From: Clostridioides mangenotii TR
GTDB taxonomy: Bacteria; Bacillota; Clostridia; Peptostreptococcales; Peptostreptococcaceae
Direction of reading: 5' to 3'
Assembly: GCF_000498755.1 (NCBI RefSeq)
Contig: NZ_AXUS01000001.1
Coordinates: forward strand, 62,001 to 126,000
Length of the DNA: 64,000 bases
Shown: positions 51,479 to 59,877 of the stretch, piece after piece
Layout: every line of letters begins with the position of its first letter
Numbering within the stretch: the first letter of the stretch is position 1
Program-made: the position numbers and the translations under genes
The notes under the pieces: generated by a model
What the model saw: only the letters and a program-made list of their open reading frames with translations
Told to the model about the DNA's origin: nothing
Databases searched by the model: none

Positions 51479-54016
51479 ATGAACACGAGACCATTGGACA
51501 TACTATCCAAATTTTACGGATATAAAAACTTTAGAAGAGGCCAAGCGGAAATAATAAATTCTATAATAGATAAAAAAGATGTAGTAGCTTTAATGCCTAC
51601 TGGAGGGGGTAAGTCTATATGTTATCAGATACCTGCTTTGGTATTTGATGGTCTTACTATAGTGGTTTCACCTTTGATATCGCTAATGAAGGATCAAGTA
51701 GATGCACTTAATGAAATAGGAGTAAAAGCAGGATTTATAAATAGTTCACTTACAGCAAAACAGTTCAGTAAAGTTTTAAGTGAGATAAAAAATGACGAGC
51801 TTAAGCTTATTTACATTGCGCCAGAGAGGTTAGATAGTGATGAATTTATAAACCTAGTTTGGGATAAAAATATAAGTCAAATTGCAATAGATGAAGCTCA
51901 TTGTGTTTCACAGTGGGGACATGATTTCAGACTAAGTTATAGAGAAATACCTAAATTTATAAAGATATTAAAAAGTAAACCAGTTGTTACTGCGTTTACT
52001 GCGACTGCTTCAAATGAAGTCAGAGAAGATATAGTGAGACTGCTGCTATTAAAAGATCCGGAGTGTTTTATAACTGGATTTAATAGAGAAAACCTTACTA
52101 TTAATATAGTGAGAAATTCTAATAAAAGAAAATATATGTTAGATTACATACACAACCATAAATCGGAATCAGGTATAGTTTACGCAGCTACAAGAAAAGA
52201 AGTAGAAAAAATCCATGAAATTTTGGAATCAAAAGGGTTTTCAGTTGCTAGATACCATGCTGGACTGGGTAACAAAGAGAGAACGAGTAATCAAGTTGAA
52301 TTTATAAAAGATGATATAAATATCATGGTAGCGACAAATGCTTTTGGTATGGGTATAGACAAGCCAAATATAAGATGGGTAATACATTACAATATGCCTC
52401 AAAGTATTGAAAATTACTACCAAGAGATAGGTAGAGCTGGTAGAGATGGAGAAAAAAGTGAATGTATATTGATGTTTACTCCGGGAGATATTCAAGTTCA
52501 AAAGTACTTAATTGATTTAGGCGTAGATAATTCAGAACGTAAACTACATCAACATAAAAAACTTCAACAGATGGTAGACCTTGTATATACTAATTCTTGC
52601 TACAGAAAAAATATACTGGCTTATTTCGGAGAAAACTTAGAAGAGGACTGCGGGAATTGTAGTAACTGTTTAAATTCTGGTGAGATGGTGGATAAGACAG
52701 TAGATGCTCAGAAAGTTATTTCGTGTATTTACAGGATGAAGAGATCTTACGGAATAACTACCATTGTCGATGTACTTAGAGGTTCTAAAAATAAAAAAGT
52801 GTTACAATTTGGTTTTGATAAACTATCTACGTATAATATAATGAAAGATTATTCTAGTGATGATCTAAAGACTTTTATAAATACATTGGTTTCTCATGGT
52901 TATTTGGATATGGTAGAAAGCCTTGGATCTGGAGGAAGGGGAAGTTTTCCCACAATCAAGCTAAATGATATATCAATGGATATACTTAAAGGTAACATTC
53001 AGGTTGAATTTAAAGAAGATGTAATAACAGAGGTTATAGAGGTAAAAGATGAGCTTTATGAAAGACTTAGAGAACTTAGAAAGAAAATATCTATATTACA
53101 AAAGATTGCGCCTTATATGGTATTTGGTGATGGGACACTTAAAAGCATGTCTATGAAAATGCCAACTACACAAAAAGAGATGTTAAATATATCTGGAGTT
53201 GGTCAAGTTAAATACGAAAAGTATGGAGAGCAATTTGAAAATGTAATTAAAGAATATATGGATAAAAACGGAATTGTAAGAAAAGTAGATAAAAATCCTC
53301 TTAATGAAGATATTTTAAACGATGAAAAGCCCGTAAAAGAAAAATTAAGCTCTAAAAGAAAATCTGAAAAAGTTGAAATAGAAGATGAGTTTTTTAGTGT
53401 TGAGTCCAATAAAGAATTGTATGATGTGTTAGATATATTTAGAAAAAAGTGTGCTGAAAAGGATAGAAGTTTACCATCAATGGTTTTATCTAAAGATACT
53501 ATTAAGGAAATAAGTGGTAGATACCCAATAAATGAGGAACAGCTCTCTGATATAGCTGGGATAGGGCCTACTAAAGTTAAAAAGTACGGAGAAAGTATAA
53601 TTAGTATTGTTAAAGTGTATATTGATAAAAATTCAATAGATACTTTATGGACTGATAAAAAGAGAAAGACATTGATACTTGACGGAGAGAGCAGAAAGAA
53701 AAATGAAATAGCTTTAGATTTATTAAACCAAGGTCAAAACGTAGAAGAAGTAGGAGAATTTTTGGAAGCTTCACAGTCTACAGTCTTAGGTTATGTACAC
53801 AATTATTTAGAAGAGGGAAATAACCTGACATTTGATTTAGACATAAATGGATACTACGATGAGCAAGAAAAAGAAATGATATTAGATATGTATAGTAAAC
53901 ACGGTGACAAAAACCTAAATATTTTAAAGAGAAAACTGCCTGATAATATAAAATACGAAACTATACGAGCTGTCTTGTTGGTTAAATTGCTCGAAGATAT
54001 GGACAAAAAAATGTAA
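51479..54016 (+). CDS. recQ: RecQ-family DNA helicase with two HRDC domains and a C-terminal helix-turn-helix
   Basis: An 845-residue 3'-5' DNA helicase, longer than the usual 590-730. The Walker A motif is ALMPTGGGKSICYQIP (Lys45), motif II is AIDEAHCVSQWGHDFR, and motif VI is YYQEIGRAGRDGEKSE. The four-cysteine zinc module begins at SCYRKNILAYFG and ends at DCGNCSNC. A RecQ winged helix follows. Two HRDC domains then lie at about residues 518-600 and 640-720, each with an internal helix-hairpin-helix-like GVGQVKYEKYG / GIGPTKVKKYG. The last 100 residues form an HTH_40-like domain (NEIALDLLNQGQNVEEVGEF). It acts in recombinational repair and replication-fork processing. Confidence 0.95.
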   Translation: MNTRPLDILSKFYGYKNFRRGQAEIINSIIDKKDVVALMPTGGGKSICYQIPALVFDGLTIVVSPLISLMKDQVDALNEIGVKAGFINSSLTAKQFSKVLSEIKNDELKLIYIAPERLDSDEFINLVWDKNISQIAIDEAHCVSQWGHDFRLSYREIPKFIKILKSKPVVTAFTATASNEVREDIVRLLLLKDPECFITGFNRENLTINIVRNSNKRKYMLDYIHNHKSESGIVYAATRKEVEKIHEILESKGFSVARYHAGLGNKERTSNQVEFIKDDINIMVATNAFGMGIDKPNIRWVIHYNMPQSIENYYQEIGRAGRDGEKSECILMFTPGDIQVQKYLIDLGVDNSERKLHQHKKLQQMVDLVYTNSCYRKNILAYFGENLEEDCGNCSNCLNSGEMVDKTVDAQKVISCIYRMKRSYGITTIVDVLRGSKNKKVLQFGFDKLSTYNIMKDYSSDDLKTFINTLVSHGYLDMVESLGSGGRGSFPTIKLNDISMDILKGNIQVEFKEDVITEVIEVKDELYERLRELRKKISILQKIAPYMVFGDGTLKSMSMKMPTTQKEMLNISGVGQVKYEKYGEQFENVIKEYMDKNGIVRKVDKNPLNEDILNDEKPVKEKLSSKRKSEKVEIEDEFFSVESNKELYDVLDIFRKKCAEKDRSLPSMVLSKDTIKEISGRYPINEEQLSDIAGIGPTKVKKYGESIISIVKVYIDKNSIDTLWTDKKRKTLILDGESRKKNEIALDLLNQGQNVEEVGEFLEASQSTVLGYVHNYLEEGNNLTFDLDINGYYDEQEKEMILDMYSKHGDKNLNILKRKLPDNIKYETIRAVLLVKLLEDMDKKM

Positions 54017-54417
54017 AATTGTGATTCATGCCGTAAGTTTTTTGCATAAAAAAGCAAGTTTTGATATGAAATAGATTATATATGCGAAATAATGCGTTAA
54101 AATCAATTTTAAGAACAATTATTGATGCAGACAACAAAAGCATCTGAAATAATGCAGAAACGCATAGAGGGTGTAAATATTGCCTGGGAAATGGTAATAG
54201 ATATATCTAGAAGACGATATTATATTAATAAATAAATGTGAAACATGTAAATAGTTTTCATACTATTAATATAGTATAAAGTATACGCATATTTAGAGTT
54301 TCGTTTGAATTATATGTGAATTTTAGTCTGTAAGACTCAAATAGCTTTAAAAAAATGTTAGAATAAATATGTAACAAAAAATAAAGATCGACTACGAGAA
54401 TTACAGGAGAATTAATT
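54017..54417. other. Gap without a supported gene
   Basis: A+T-rich sequence between recQ and the RelA/SpoT-like gene. One 36-codon open frame (ATG at 54125 to TAA at 54235) lacks an SD and is not supported. A short alternative frame reads HRGCKYCLGNGNRYI, which could be a zinc-ribbon relic or chance. No terminator is clear after recQ. Confidence 0.4.
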
Positions 54418-55785
54418 ATGGGATTAAAAGAATTTGACTTTATTGAAGAATCTATAGAGATGTTGAGAACAATGAGTCCTGCTCTAGAGAGTATATCAGA
54501 TGAAATAAAGGATCACTTTGAAGAAATTTTGAAAGAAAAAAATCAGGAGTATATAAACCTTACTTCTAGGATTAAATCTGAACCGAGCTTGAGAGAGAAG
54601 ATTATAAGAAATAGATATATCAAGAAGTACAGTGAAGCTGGTGATTTGATAGACAATATGTCAGATATAATCGGTATCAGAATAGAGTGCAGGTTTATAG
54701 AAGATGAAGCTAAAATATATAGATTGTTTCGTAGACACTTCAATAAAACAGATGACAAAATATACTACTACAATAAAGATAATAAAAATATCAAACTAAA
54801 GTTATCAGAAAAACAACCTAATAAGCAGAAAAATGGTTTTGAGATATACAAGATCGACGGTGTTTACGACTATTTAAATAAAGAAGTAAATTTTGAGCTT
54901 CAGATAAAATCACTGGTAAATGTGTTCTGGAGTGAAATTGAACATAAAATAATTTACAAAAATAATACTTATTTACTAGCGGATAAGTTTATAAAAGATA
55001 TGATGTCTTCGATTAGAAGCAATTTAACAATGATTGATGGTCAGTTGCTTAGTCTTTATAAAAACTTTAATTCAAATCAAAAGTTCAACATGAATACTAG
55101 TAAGATGGAGATGGAAAAGCTATTTGCAAAGCTTGTGTACGATGTATTCTACGATAAGATGGACAGCAGTATAGGTTTTGTAGTGGATTTTAAAAAGCCA
55201 TGTGAGACTATACTAAACTACTCATTTAGCAAAAAGGATATTGTAGAAGACGATTTAGGTGAATTTATGTTGGAAGAATTTTTGAGGTTAGGTGAGATTG
55301 TAAATAAAGAAATCGACTTTAATGAAGAGTTAGTATTCGTAAACGAACCAGATTTTGAGGATGATTTCTGTAAAACAGTTGGAGAACATTTTAGAAGTAG
55401 ATTGAATACAGAGTTCCCTTGGAATCTATTCTTTAGGATCTTATTTGAAATAGAGCAATGTGATAACAAACAAGATTTTGAAAATTTTGTACTATATATA
55501 AAAGAAAATATAATAAGTTTGGAAATTAAGGAACAACTTCAAAGTTACTTTAAAGGAGATTCCGATAAGATTGTAGATGAAATATATAAATGCGTTGCTG
55601 AAAGCATAACTAAAATAGACAGCGTGGAGATATTATATAATTACAACTTAGAAAAGATAGCTTTCAACTGCGGTGAAGTAGTAGGATTGATATGTAGGGA
55701 ATTTGATACTTATGAAGAGTACTTAAATAACAAAGAAGATTTACTGACATCATTTAAGGAAAAGATAACTCAAATATTTGAATAA
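54418..55785 (+). CDS. RelA/SpoT-domain protein with a divergent synthetase motif
   Basis: A 455-residue protein. Residues about 30-185 match the (p)ppGpp-synthetase fold: TSRIKSEPSLREKI (Arg51, Lys53), then DIIGIRIECRF with Asp83 and Arg88, and FELQIKSLVNVFWSEIEHKI with Glu160, Gln162 and the EH pair. The loop that normally reads GYxSxH has KNGFEIYKIDGVY, so the residues that position the guanosine substrate are missing. Activity may therefore be lost or changed. The C-terminal 265 residues are a helical region I do not recognise. Related long RelA/SpoT-domain proteins occur in clostridia. AGGAGAATTAATT before the ATG is a good SD. Confidence 0.8.
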   Translation: MGLKEFDFIEESIEMLRTMSPALESISDEIKDHFEEILKEKNQEYINLTSRIKSEPSLREKIIRNRYIKKYSEAGDLIDNMSDIIGIRIECRFIEDEAKIYRLFRRHFNKTDDKIYYYNKDNKNIKLKLSEKQPNKQKNGFEIYKIDGVYDYLNKEVNFELQIKSLVNVFWSEIEHKIIYKNNTYLLADKFIKDMMSSIRSNLTMIDGQLLSLYKNFNSNQKFNMNTSKMEMEKLFAKLVYDVFYDKMDSSIGFVVDFKKPCETILNYSFSKKDIVEDDLGEFMLEEFLRLGEIVNKEIDFNEELVFVNEPDFEDDFCKTVGEHFRSRLNTEFPWNLFFRILFEIEQCDNKQDFENFVLYIKENIISLEIKEQLQSYFKGDSDKIVDEIYKCVAESITKIDSVEILYNYNLEKIAFNCGEVVGLICREFDTYEEYLNNKEDLLTSFKEKITQIFE

Positions 55786-55833
55786 ATTTGCAACAACACT
55801 CATATATTAATTTGCAAAAGGAGAGGAGCCAAA

Positions 55834-56216
55834 ATTAAACCTATACAGAAGACAGGAGTTATTTTAGCTGGAGGATTGGGACCTAAAGGTGGTATATACG
55901 CAGCTTTAAACGTTTCAAAACACGATATTGTTGTCGTTTCCTGTGATATGCCTTTTGTAAATACCTTTGTAGTTGAAAAAATTGCAAAGCAGATGTATGA
56001 TAGAAGTATAGTTTCTGTATGCAATGAAAAAATAAAGCCGTTGTGTTCTGGCTATAAAAAAGAAATATTAAAAGAAGTTTATGCATAAGCAAGAATAATT
56101 TAAAGCTTAAAAATCTAGTAGACAGAATAGATAAAAAACATGTATACTTTAACCTAAGCGAAAATTATTTTGAAAACATCAATACTATAGAAGAATTTGA
56201 GATATGTAGAATATAA
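55834..56216 (+). pseudogene. mobA: Decayed mobA (molybdenum cofactor guanylyltransferase)
   Basis: KTGVILAGG, the start of a MobA protein, runs directly into GPKGGIYAALNVSK and VSCDMPFVNTFVVEKI, so the usual 50-60 residues between them, with the GTP-binding lysine loop, are deleted. The frame stops at TAA 56086-56088 (EVYA). Beyond it another frame gives LKLKNLVDRIDKK and SENYFENINTIEEFEI, the expected MobA C-terminus, ending at 56214-56216. The predicted initiation codon after AGGAGAGGAG is ATT, not ATG. Deletion, frameshift and start loss all point to a dead gene. It precedes a CoA-binding protein and the moa genes. Confidence 0.75.
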
Positions 56217-56266
56217 AATAGTATGGTAAATTTATAAGATATGCTTAAGTATGGAAGGAGATATAT

Positions 56267-56641
56267 ATGAATCTTAATAGATACAATTCATGGGCTGTTG
56301 TAACTGCCGAGTGCAGCAAAGAGAGCAAGGTTTTTTCAATAATTAAAGAATTACAGGATAAGGATTTTAAAGTAGTCGCTATAGATGAAAATTTAAATCC
56401 TATAGATGGAGTAGAGGTGTACGAAAGCCTTAAAGATGTACCAAATAATATCGATGTTGTCACAATCGTTGAAAAATACACTATGATAGAATCTATTTTT
56501 GATGAAATGGAACTTTTAGACATAAGAAATCTGTGGTTTGAAGAGGGAAGCTTTAATGCAGCAATTTTAAAGAAGGCTAAAGAGCTTAAATTAAATATAG
56601 AGCATGAATCAGATCTTTGCAGAGAACTTAACGATCTATAG
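56267..56641 (+). CDS. CoA-binding-fold protein
   Basis: A 124-residue protein of the CoA_binding_2 family (YccU-like Rossmann domain). WAVVTAECSKESKVFSII at the start, VVAIDENLNPIDGVEVYESL and DIRNLWFEEGSFNAAILKKA are consistent with it. The usual glycine-rich GASxxxxK is changed to TAECSKESK, so ligand binding may differ. GGAGG precedes the ATG. It stands between the dead mobA and moaB and has its own terminator, so it may be unrelated to cofactor synthesis. Confidence 0.7.
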   Translation: MNLNRYNSWAVVTAECSKESKVFSIIKELQDKDFKVVAIDENLNPIDGVEVYESLKDVPNNIDVVTIVEKYTMIESIFDEMELLDIRNLWFEEGSFNAAILKKAKELKLNIEHESDLCRELNDL

Positions 56642-56732
56642 GATCGGTAGTTTTTTTGTGAAATAAATAGTTTTGTAGAGTTAATAAATAGCTTTGTCAA
56701 TATAAAAGTATATTATAATTTAAAATTAATTG

Positions 56733-56768
56733 AAAGAAATCATTAAACTTTACGGATGATTTCTTTTT
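56733..56768 (+). terminator. Terminator after the CoA-binding gene
   Basis: AAAGAAATCAT (56733-56743) pairs with ATGATTTCTTT (56756-56766), followed by a T-run. Confidence 0.85.
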
Positions 56769-56906
56769 TTATGTAGATTAAGTATGAATATAGGGATTTA
56801 TATTATATAATGTATATGTAGACTTTAATTTTTTTTTTAGTATGTATTAAAATAATAATCAATATATAAATTAAAACAAATTAATAATTTGTTTTGAGGA
56901 GGATAT

Positions 56907-57410
56907 ATGTTTAATGTTGCAATTATAACTCTTAGTGATAAAGGATCTCGCGGAGAAAGAGAAGATATTACTGCTAAGAGACTTATGGAATTTGTTGAAG
57001 GTAAAAAAATATATAGAGTTGTAAAGTATTTGTTGCAAAGTGACAATTGCGATGAATTAAAAGAGAATTTAATAAAATTATGTGATAGCAATGAAGTGGA
57101 TTTGATTCTTACCAATGGCGGTACAGGGTTTTCAAAGAGAGATAATACCCCAGAGGCAACTAATGCTGTTTTAGAGAGAGAAATACCAGGACTTAGTGAG
57201 TACATGAGAATGAGATCGACAGAAATAACAAAGCAAGCTATTTTAAGTAGAGGTGTTAGTGGTATAAGAAAGAATACAATAATAGTAAACTTGCCGGGAA
57301 GTCCTAAGGGAGCAGTTGAAAATCTAGAGTTTATTATAGATGTATTGCCTCATGGTATTGAGATATTAAAGGGAGAAGCTACAGAATGTGCCACTAATGA
57401 CAAAAAATAA
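56907..57410 (+). CDS. moaB: MoaB/MogA-type molybdopterin protein
   Basis: A 167-residue MoaB/Mog-family protein that adenylates molybdopterin or binds it during molybdenum insertion. NVAIITLSDKGSRGEREDIT is the conserved start, VDLILTNGGTGFSKRDNTPE the substrate loop, and NLPGSPKGAVENLEFI the C-terminal motif. GAGGAGG precedes the ATG. It is the first gene of a compact set (moaB, moaA, moaC, MOSC) with gaps under 25 bases. Moco synthesis is therefore retained although mobA beside it is dead; the organism may use plain Moco, or a second mobA elsewhere. Confidence 0.92.
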   Translation: MFNVAIITLSDKGSRGEREDITAKRLMEFVEGKKIYRVVKYLLQSDNCDELKENLIKLCDSNEVDLILTNGGTGFSKRDNTPEATNAVLEREIPGLSEYMRMRSTEITKQAILSRGVSGIRKNTIIVNLPGSPKGAVENLEFIIDVLPHGIEILKGEATECATNDKK

Positions 57411-57432
57411 TTAGCAAAGAGGTAGATTCAAT

Positions 57433-58389
57433 ATGGTAGATAATTATGGAAGAGAAATAAACTATCTTCGAATTTCGCTAACTGATAAATGCAATTTAAG
57501 ATGTCTATATTGTATGCCAAATGGCGTAGAATTTGATGATGAGTATATAAATGATTTTTTAAGTTTTGATGATTATAAATTTATTATAAGTTCTATGGCT
57601 GAAATGGGAATCAATAAAGTTAGATTCACGGGTGGAGAACCTCTTTTATATCCTAAATTAGAGCAACTTATAAAGCATACCAAAGACTCTGGTATAGATG
57701 ACGTGTGCATGACTACTAATGCGATAGGGTTGACTGAAAGACTGCAAACGTTGAAGCAAAATGGGCTTAGTAAAGTAAATATTAGTCTAGACTCTTTAAA
57801 AGAATATAGATACAAGTCTATAACTCAGGGTGGAGAGTTAAAATATGTACTATCGGCTATAGATAAATGTATTGAACTTGGTATAAAAGTTAAGATAAAC
57901 TGTGTTGCAATCAAAGAATTTAATGATGATGAGATACTAGATCTTATGAATATGACTATAAGAAAATATGTAGATGTTAGATTTATAGAATTGATGCCGC
58001 TTGGAGAAGCTAGGAAAATATACAAAAAAGGATATTTAAATATTAAGGACATGATAAACTCGGTTGGTGGGCTAGAAAAAGTTGAAGATACCGAAAACAG
58101 TACAGCTGATTACTATAGATTTAAGAATTCAAAGGGGAAAATAGGTGTAATTACACCTTTAAGCTGTTCTTTTTGTAATACTTGCAGTAGACTAAGACTT
58201 ACATCAAGAGGTTTTATCAAAACATGTCTACATTCAAAAGAAGAAATAGACATAAAACCTTTTATAAATAAGCCACTTCTGTTTAAGGCTGAGATGAAAG
58301 ACATTGTAAAATCTAAACCGGAGAGACATCATTTAATAGAAAATAAAACTACAGATACTGATAGATGTATGTACGAAATTGGAGGTTAG
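57433..58389 (+). CDS. moaA: GTP 3',8-cyclase (radical SAM), first Moco step
   Basis: A 318-residue enzyme converting GTP to 3',8-cyclo-GTP. The SAM cluster motif is Cys20-x3-Cys24-x2-Cys27 ([12 protein letters not shown]). The second cluster is bound by the C-terminal cysteines in [20 protein letters not shown]. The protein ends in the Gly-Gly tail (EIGG) needed for catalysis. [12 protein letters not shown] and [12 protein letters not shown] are conserved SAM/GTP loops. AGAGG precedes the ATG. It overlaps the moaC SD, so the pair is coupled. Confidence 0.95.
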   Translation: MVDNYGREINYLRISLTDKCNLRCLYCMPNGVEFDDEYINDFLSFDDYKFIISSMAEMGINKVRFTGGEPLLYPKLEQLIKHTKDSGIDDVCMTTNAIGLTERLQTLKQNGLSKVNISLDSLKEYRYKSITQGGELKYVLSAIDKCIELGIKVKINCVAIKEFNDDEILDLMNMTIRKYVDVRFIELMPLGEARKIYKKGYLNIKDMINSVGGLEKVEDTENSTADYYRFKNSKGKIGVITPLSCSFCNTCSRLRLTSRGFIKTCLHSKEEIDIKPFINKPLLFKAEMKDIVKSKPERHHLIENKTTDTDRCMYEIGG

Positions 58390-58390
58390 A

Positions 58391-58858
58391 ATGTTAACTC
58401 ATATAAATGAAAAAGGCTATGCTAAAATGGTAGACATAAGCGATAAAGATGATACTCAGAGAATAGCCGTAGCAACAGCTACAATAACTCTGAGCAAGGA
58501 AGCATTAGAAAAGGTAAAAAATGGTCAAATTAAAAAAGGTGATGTTTTATCTGTAGCACAGGTTGCCGGTATTATGGGTGCAAAGAATACTTCTAATAAT
58601 ATACCTATGTGCCATCAAATAAACCTTGTAGGATGCGATCTAGACTTTGAGATAGATGATGAAAACTCTAGTATAAAGATATATTCAACATGTAAATCAA
58701 TGGGTAAAACAGGAGTTGAGATGGAAGCGTTAAATTCATGTTCCATAGCAGCTCTTACAATATACGATATGTGTAAAGCAGTAGATAAGAAGATGGTAAT
58801 AAGCAATATCCATCTAATAGAGAAAACTGGTGGAAAATCAGGTGACTTTAAATTTTAG
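58391..58858 (+). CDS. moaC: Cyclic pyranopterin monophosphate synthase
   Basis: A 155-residue MoaC that makes cyclic pyranopterin from MoaA's product. Typical parts are [40 protein letters not shown] with the catalytic His, and [18 protein letters not shown] with the Met-Glu-Ala-Leu motif; Lys in [10 protein letters not shown] closes the site. The ATG at 58391 follows TGGAGG, the SD lying over the last codons of moaA; the TTG at 58379 is not used. Confidence 0.94.
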   Translation: MLTHINEKGYAKMVDISDKDDTQRIAVATATITLSKEALEKVKNGQIKKGDVLSVAQVAGIMGAKNTSNNIPMCHQINLVGCDLDFEIDDENSSIKIYSTCKSMGKTGVEMEALNSCSIAALTIYDMCKAVDKKMVISNIHLIEKTGGKSGDFKF

Positions 58859-58874
58859 GGTGAGGTAGGAGATT

Positions 58875-59303
58875 ATGGCTAAGGTAGTATCAATTAACAT
58901 TAGTAAAAAAAAGGGAGTAATAAAAGTCCCTGTAAAGAGTGCTGAACTAAAAATAGATCATGGAATAGTAGGAGATGCTCATGCTGGCAACTGGCACAGA
59001 CAGATAAGTTTACTTGGTGATGAGAGTATAGACAAGATGAGACATGCAAAGTCTGATTTAAAATCAGGTGACTTTGCAGAAAACATAACTACATCTGGTA
59101 TTGAAGTATTCACTCTTCCGATTGGGACAAGACTTAAAATGGGTGGGTGCGTAGTAGAAGTAACTCAGATAGGTAAAAAATGCCACAGCGGATGTGAAAT
59201 AAAACAGATAACAGGCGACTGTATAATGCCTAGAGAAGGTATATTTGTTAAAGTCATAGTAGGTGGAGCATTAAATGTAGGAGATGAAATTGCAATTCTG
59301 TAG
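58875..59303 (+). CDS. MOSC-domain protein
   Basis: A 142-residue single-domain MOSC protein, a fold that binds Moco or transfers sulfur. GIVGDAHAGNWHRQISLLGDES and the conserved cysteine region CHSGCEIKQITGDCIMPREG are visible. The last Cys (DCIMPREG) corresponds to the invariant MOSC cysteine. It lies 16 bases after moaC, with GGTGAGGTAGGAG as SD. In clostridia stand-alone MOSC proteins often follow moa genes and may help load or sulfurate Moco; the partner enzyme is not in the window. Confidence 0.9.
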   Translation: MAKVVSINISKKKGVIKVPVKSAELKIDHGIVGDAHAGNWHRQISLLGDESIDKMRHAKSDLKSGDFAENITTSGIEVFTLPIGTRLKMGGCVVEVTQIGKKCHSGCEIKQITGDCIMPREGIFVKVIVGGALNVGDEIAIL

Positions 59304-59340
59304 TTTATATTCTACTAAAATAGATGATATTTTAAAGATT

Positions 59341-59373
59341 AAACGGTATTCGTTAAGTGCGAGGCCGTTTTTT
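59341..59373 (+). terminator. Terminator of the moa operon
   Basis: AAACGG (59341-59346) pairs with CCGTTT (59364-59369) around an 17-base loop, followed by a T-run. Confidence 0.65.
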
Positions 59374-59459
59374 TATGTGCTATTTTTAAAAAAAGTCATA
59401 AATAAGCTATTGTGCGAATATAATCTAATATTTAGATAATGTATTTAGGTGGTGATTTT

Positions 59460-59738
59460 ATGGCGTCAAAAGGTTTACCTAGAAATTCAGATGAGAAGTT
59501 TTTAAGGATAAGAGTTTTATCACACACTGGTGACAAGGTTAATATAAAGTTGCCAATAGAATTTTCTAAGCAGATGATTCAAGACAACGCTTTAGATTTT
59601 TTTGAAGAAAATGATGGTGTAATAGACGGTAAGAAGATAACAGATATGTTAATAAGCGCTTTCGACTACGATCTGACAGGTGAGATAGTTACCTTTGAAA
59701 GGAATAATAAGGATATAATAAAGGTATTTATCGGATAG
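59460..59738 (+). CDS. Small SHOCT/YvlB-type protein
   Basis: A 92-residue protein. FLRIRVLSHTGDKVNIKLPIE split from SKQMIQ matches the conserved C-terminal beta segment of YvlB/DUF2089-type proteins, in which a short helical stretch precedes an IRV-x-KVNI-LPL motif. The ATG at 59460 follows AGGTGGTG. There is no membrane helix. YvlB-type segments often sit beside envelope-stress regulators, but none is adjacent here. The function is unknown. Confidence 0.65.
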   Translation: MASKGLPRNSDEKFLRIRVLSHTGDKVNIKLPIEFSKQMIQDNALDFFEENDGVIDGKKITDMLISAFDYDLTGEIVTFERNNKDIIKVFIG

Positions 59739-59767
59739 AAGTTTAGATATGAAAACCTGTAAAACTA

Positions 59768-59842
59768 AAAATCACTTCCAGTATTGTAGATTTTAAATGA
59801 TTGTGTATTTAAATCTATAAATATTGAAAGTGATTTTGTTTT
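59768..59842. terminator. Long-stem hairpin between convergent genes
   Basis: AAAATCACTTCCAGTAT (59768-59784) pairs, with mismatches, with ATATTGAAAGTGATTTT (59821-59837). T-rich DNA follows on the plus side. Confidence 0.65.
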
Positions 59843-59877
59843 TTATTTAAATATTTTATTATACTTAAGTTAAATGT

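Noticed and set aside
54125-54235. 36-codon ORF between recQ and the RelA/SpoT-like gene
   Set aside because: No SD, very short and no recognisable family; chance in A+T-rich DNA is likely.
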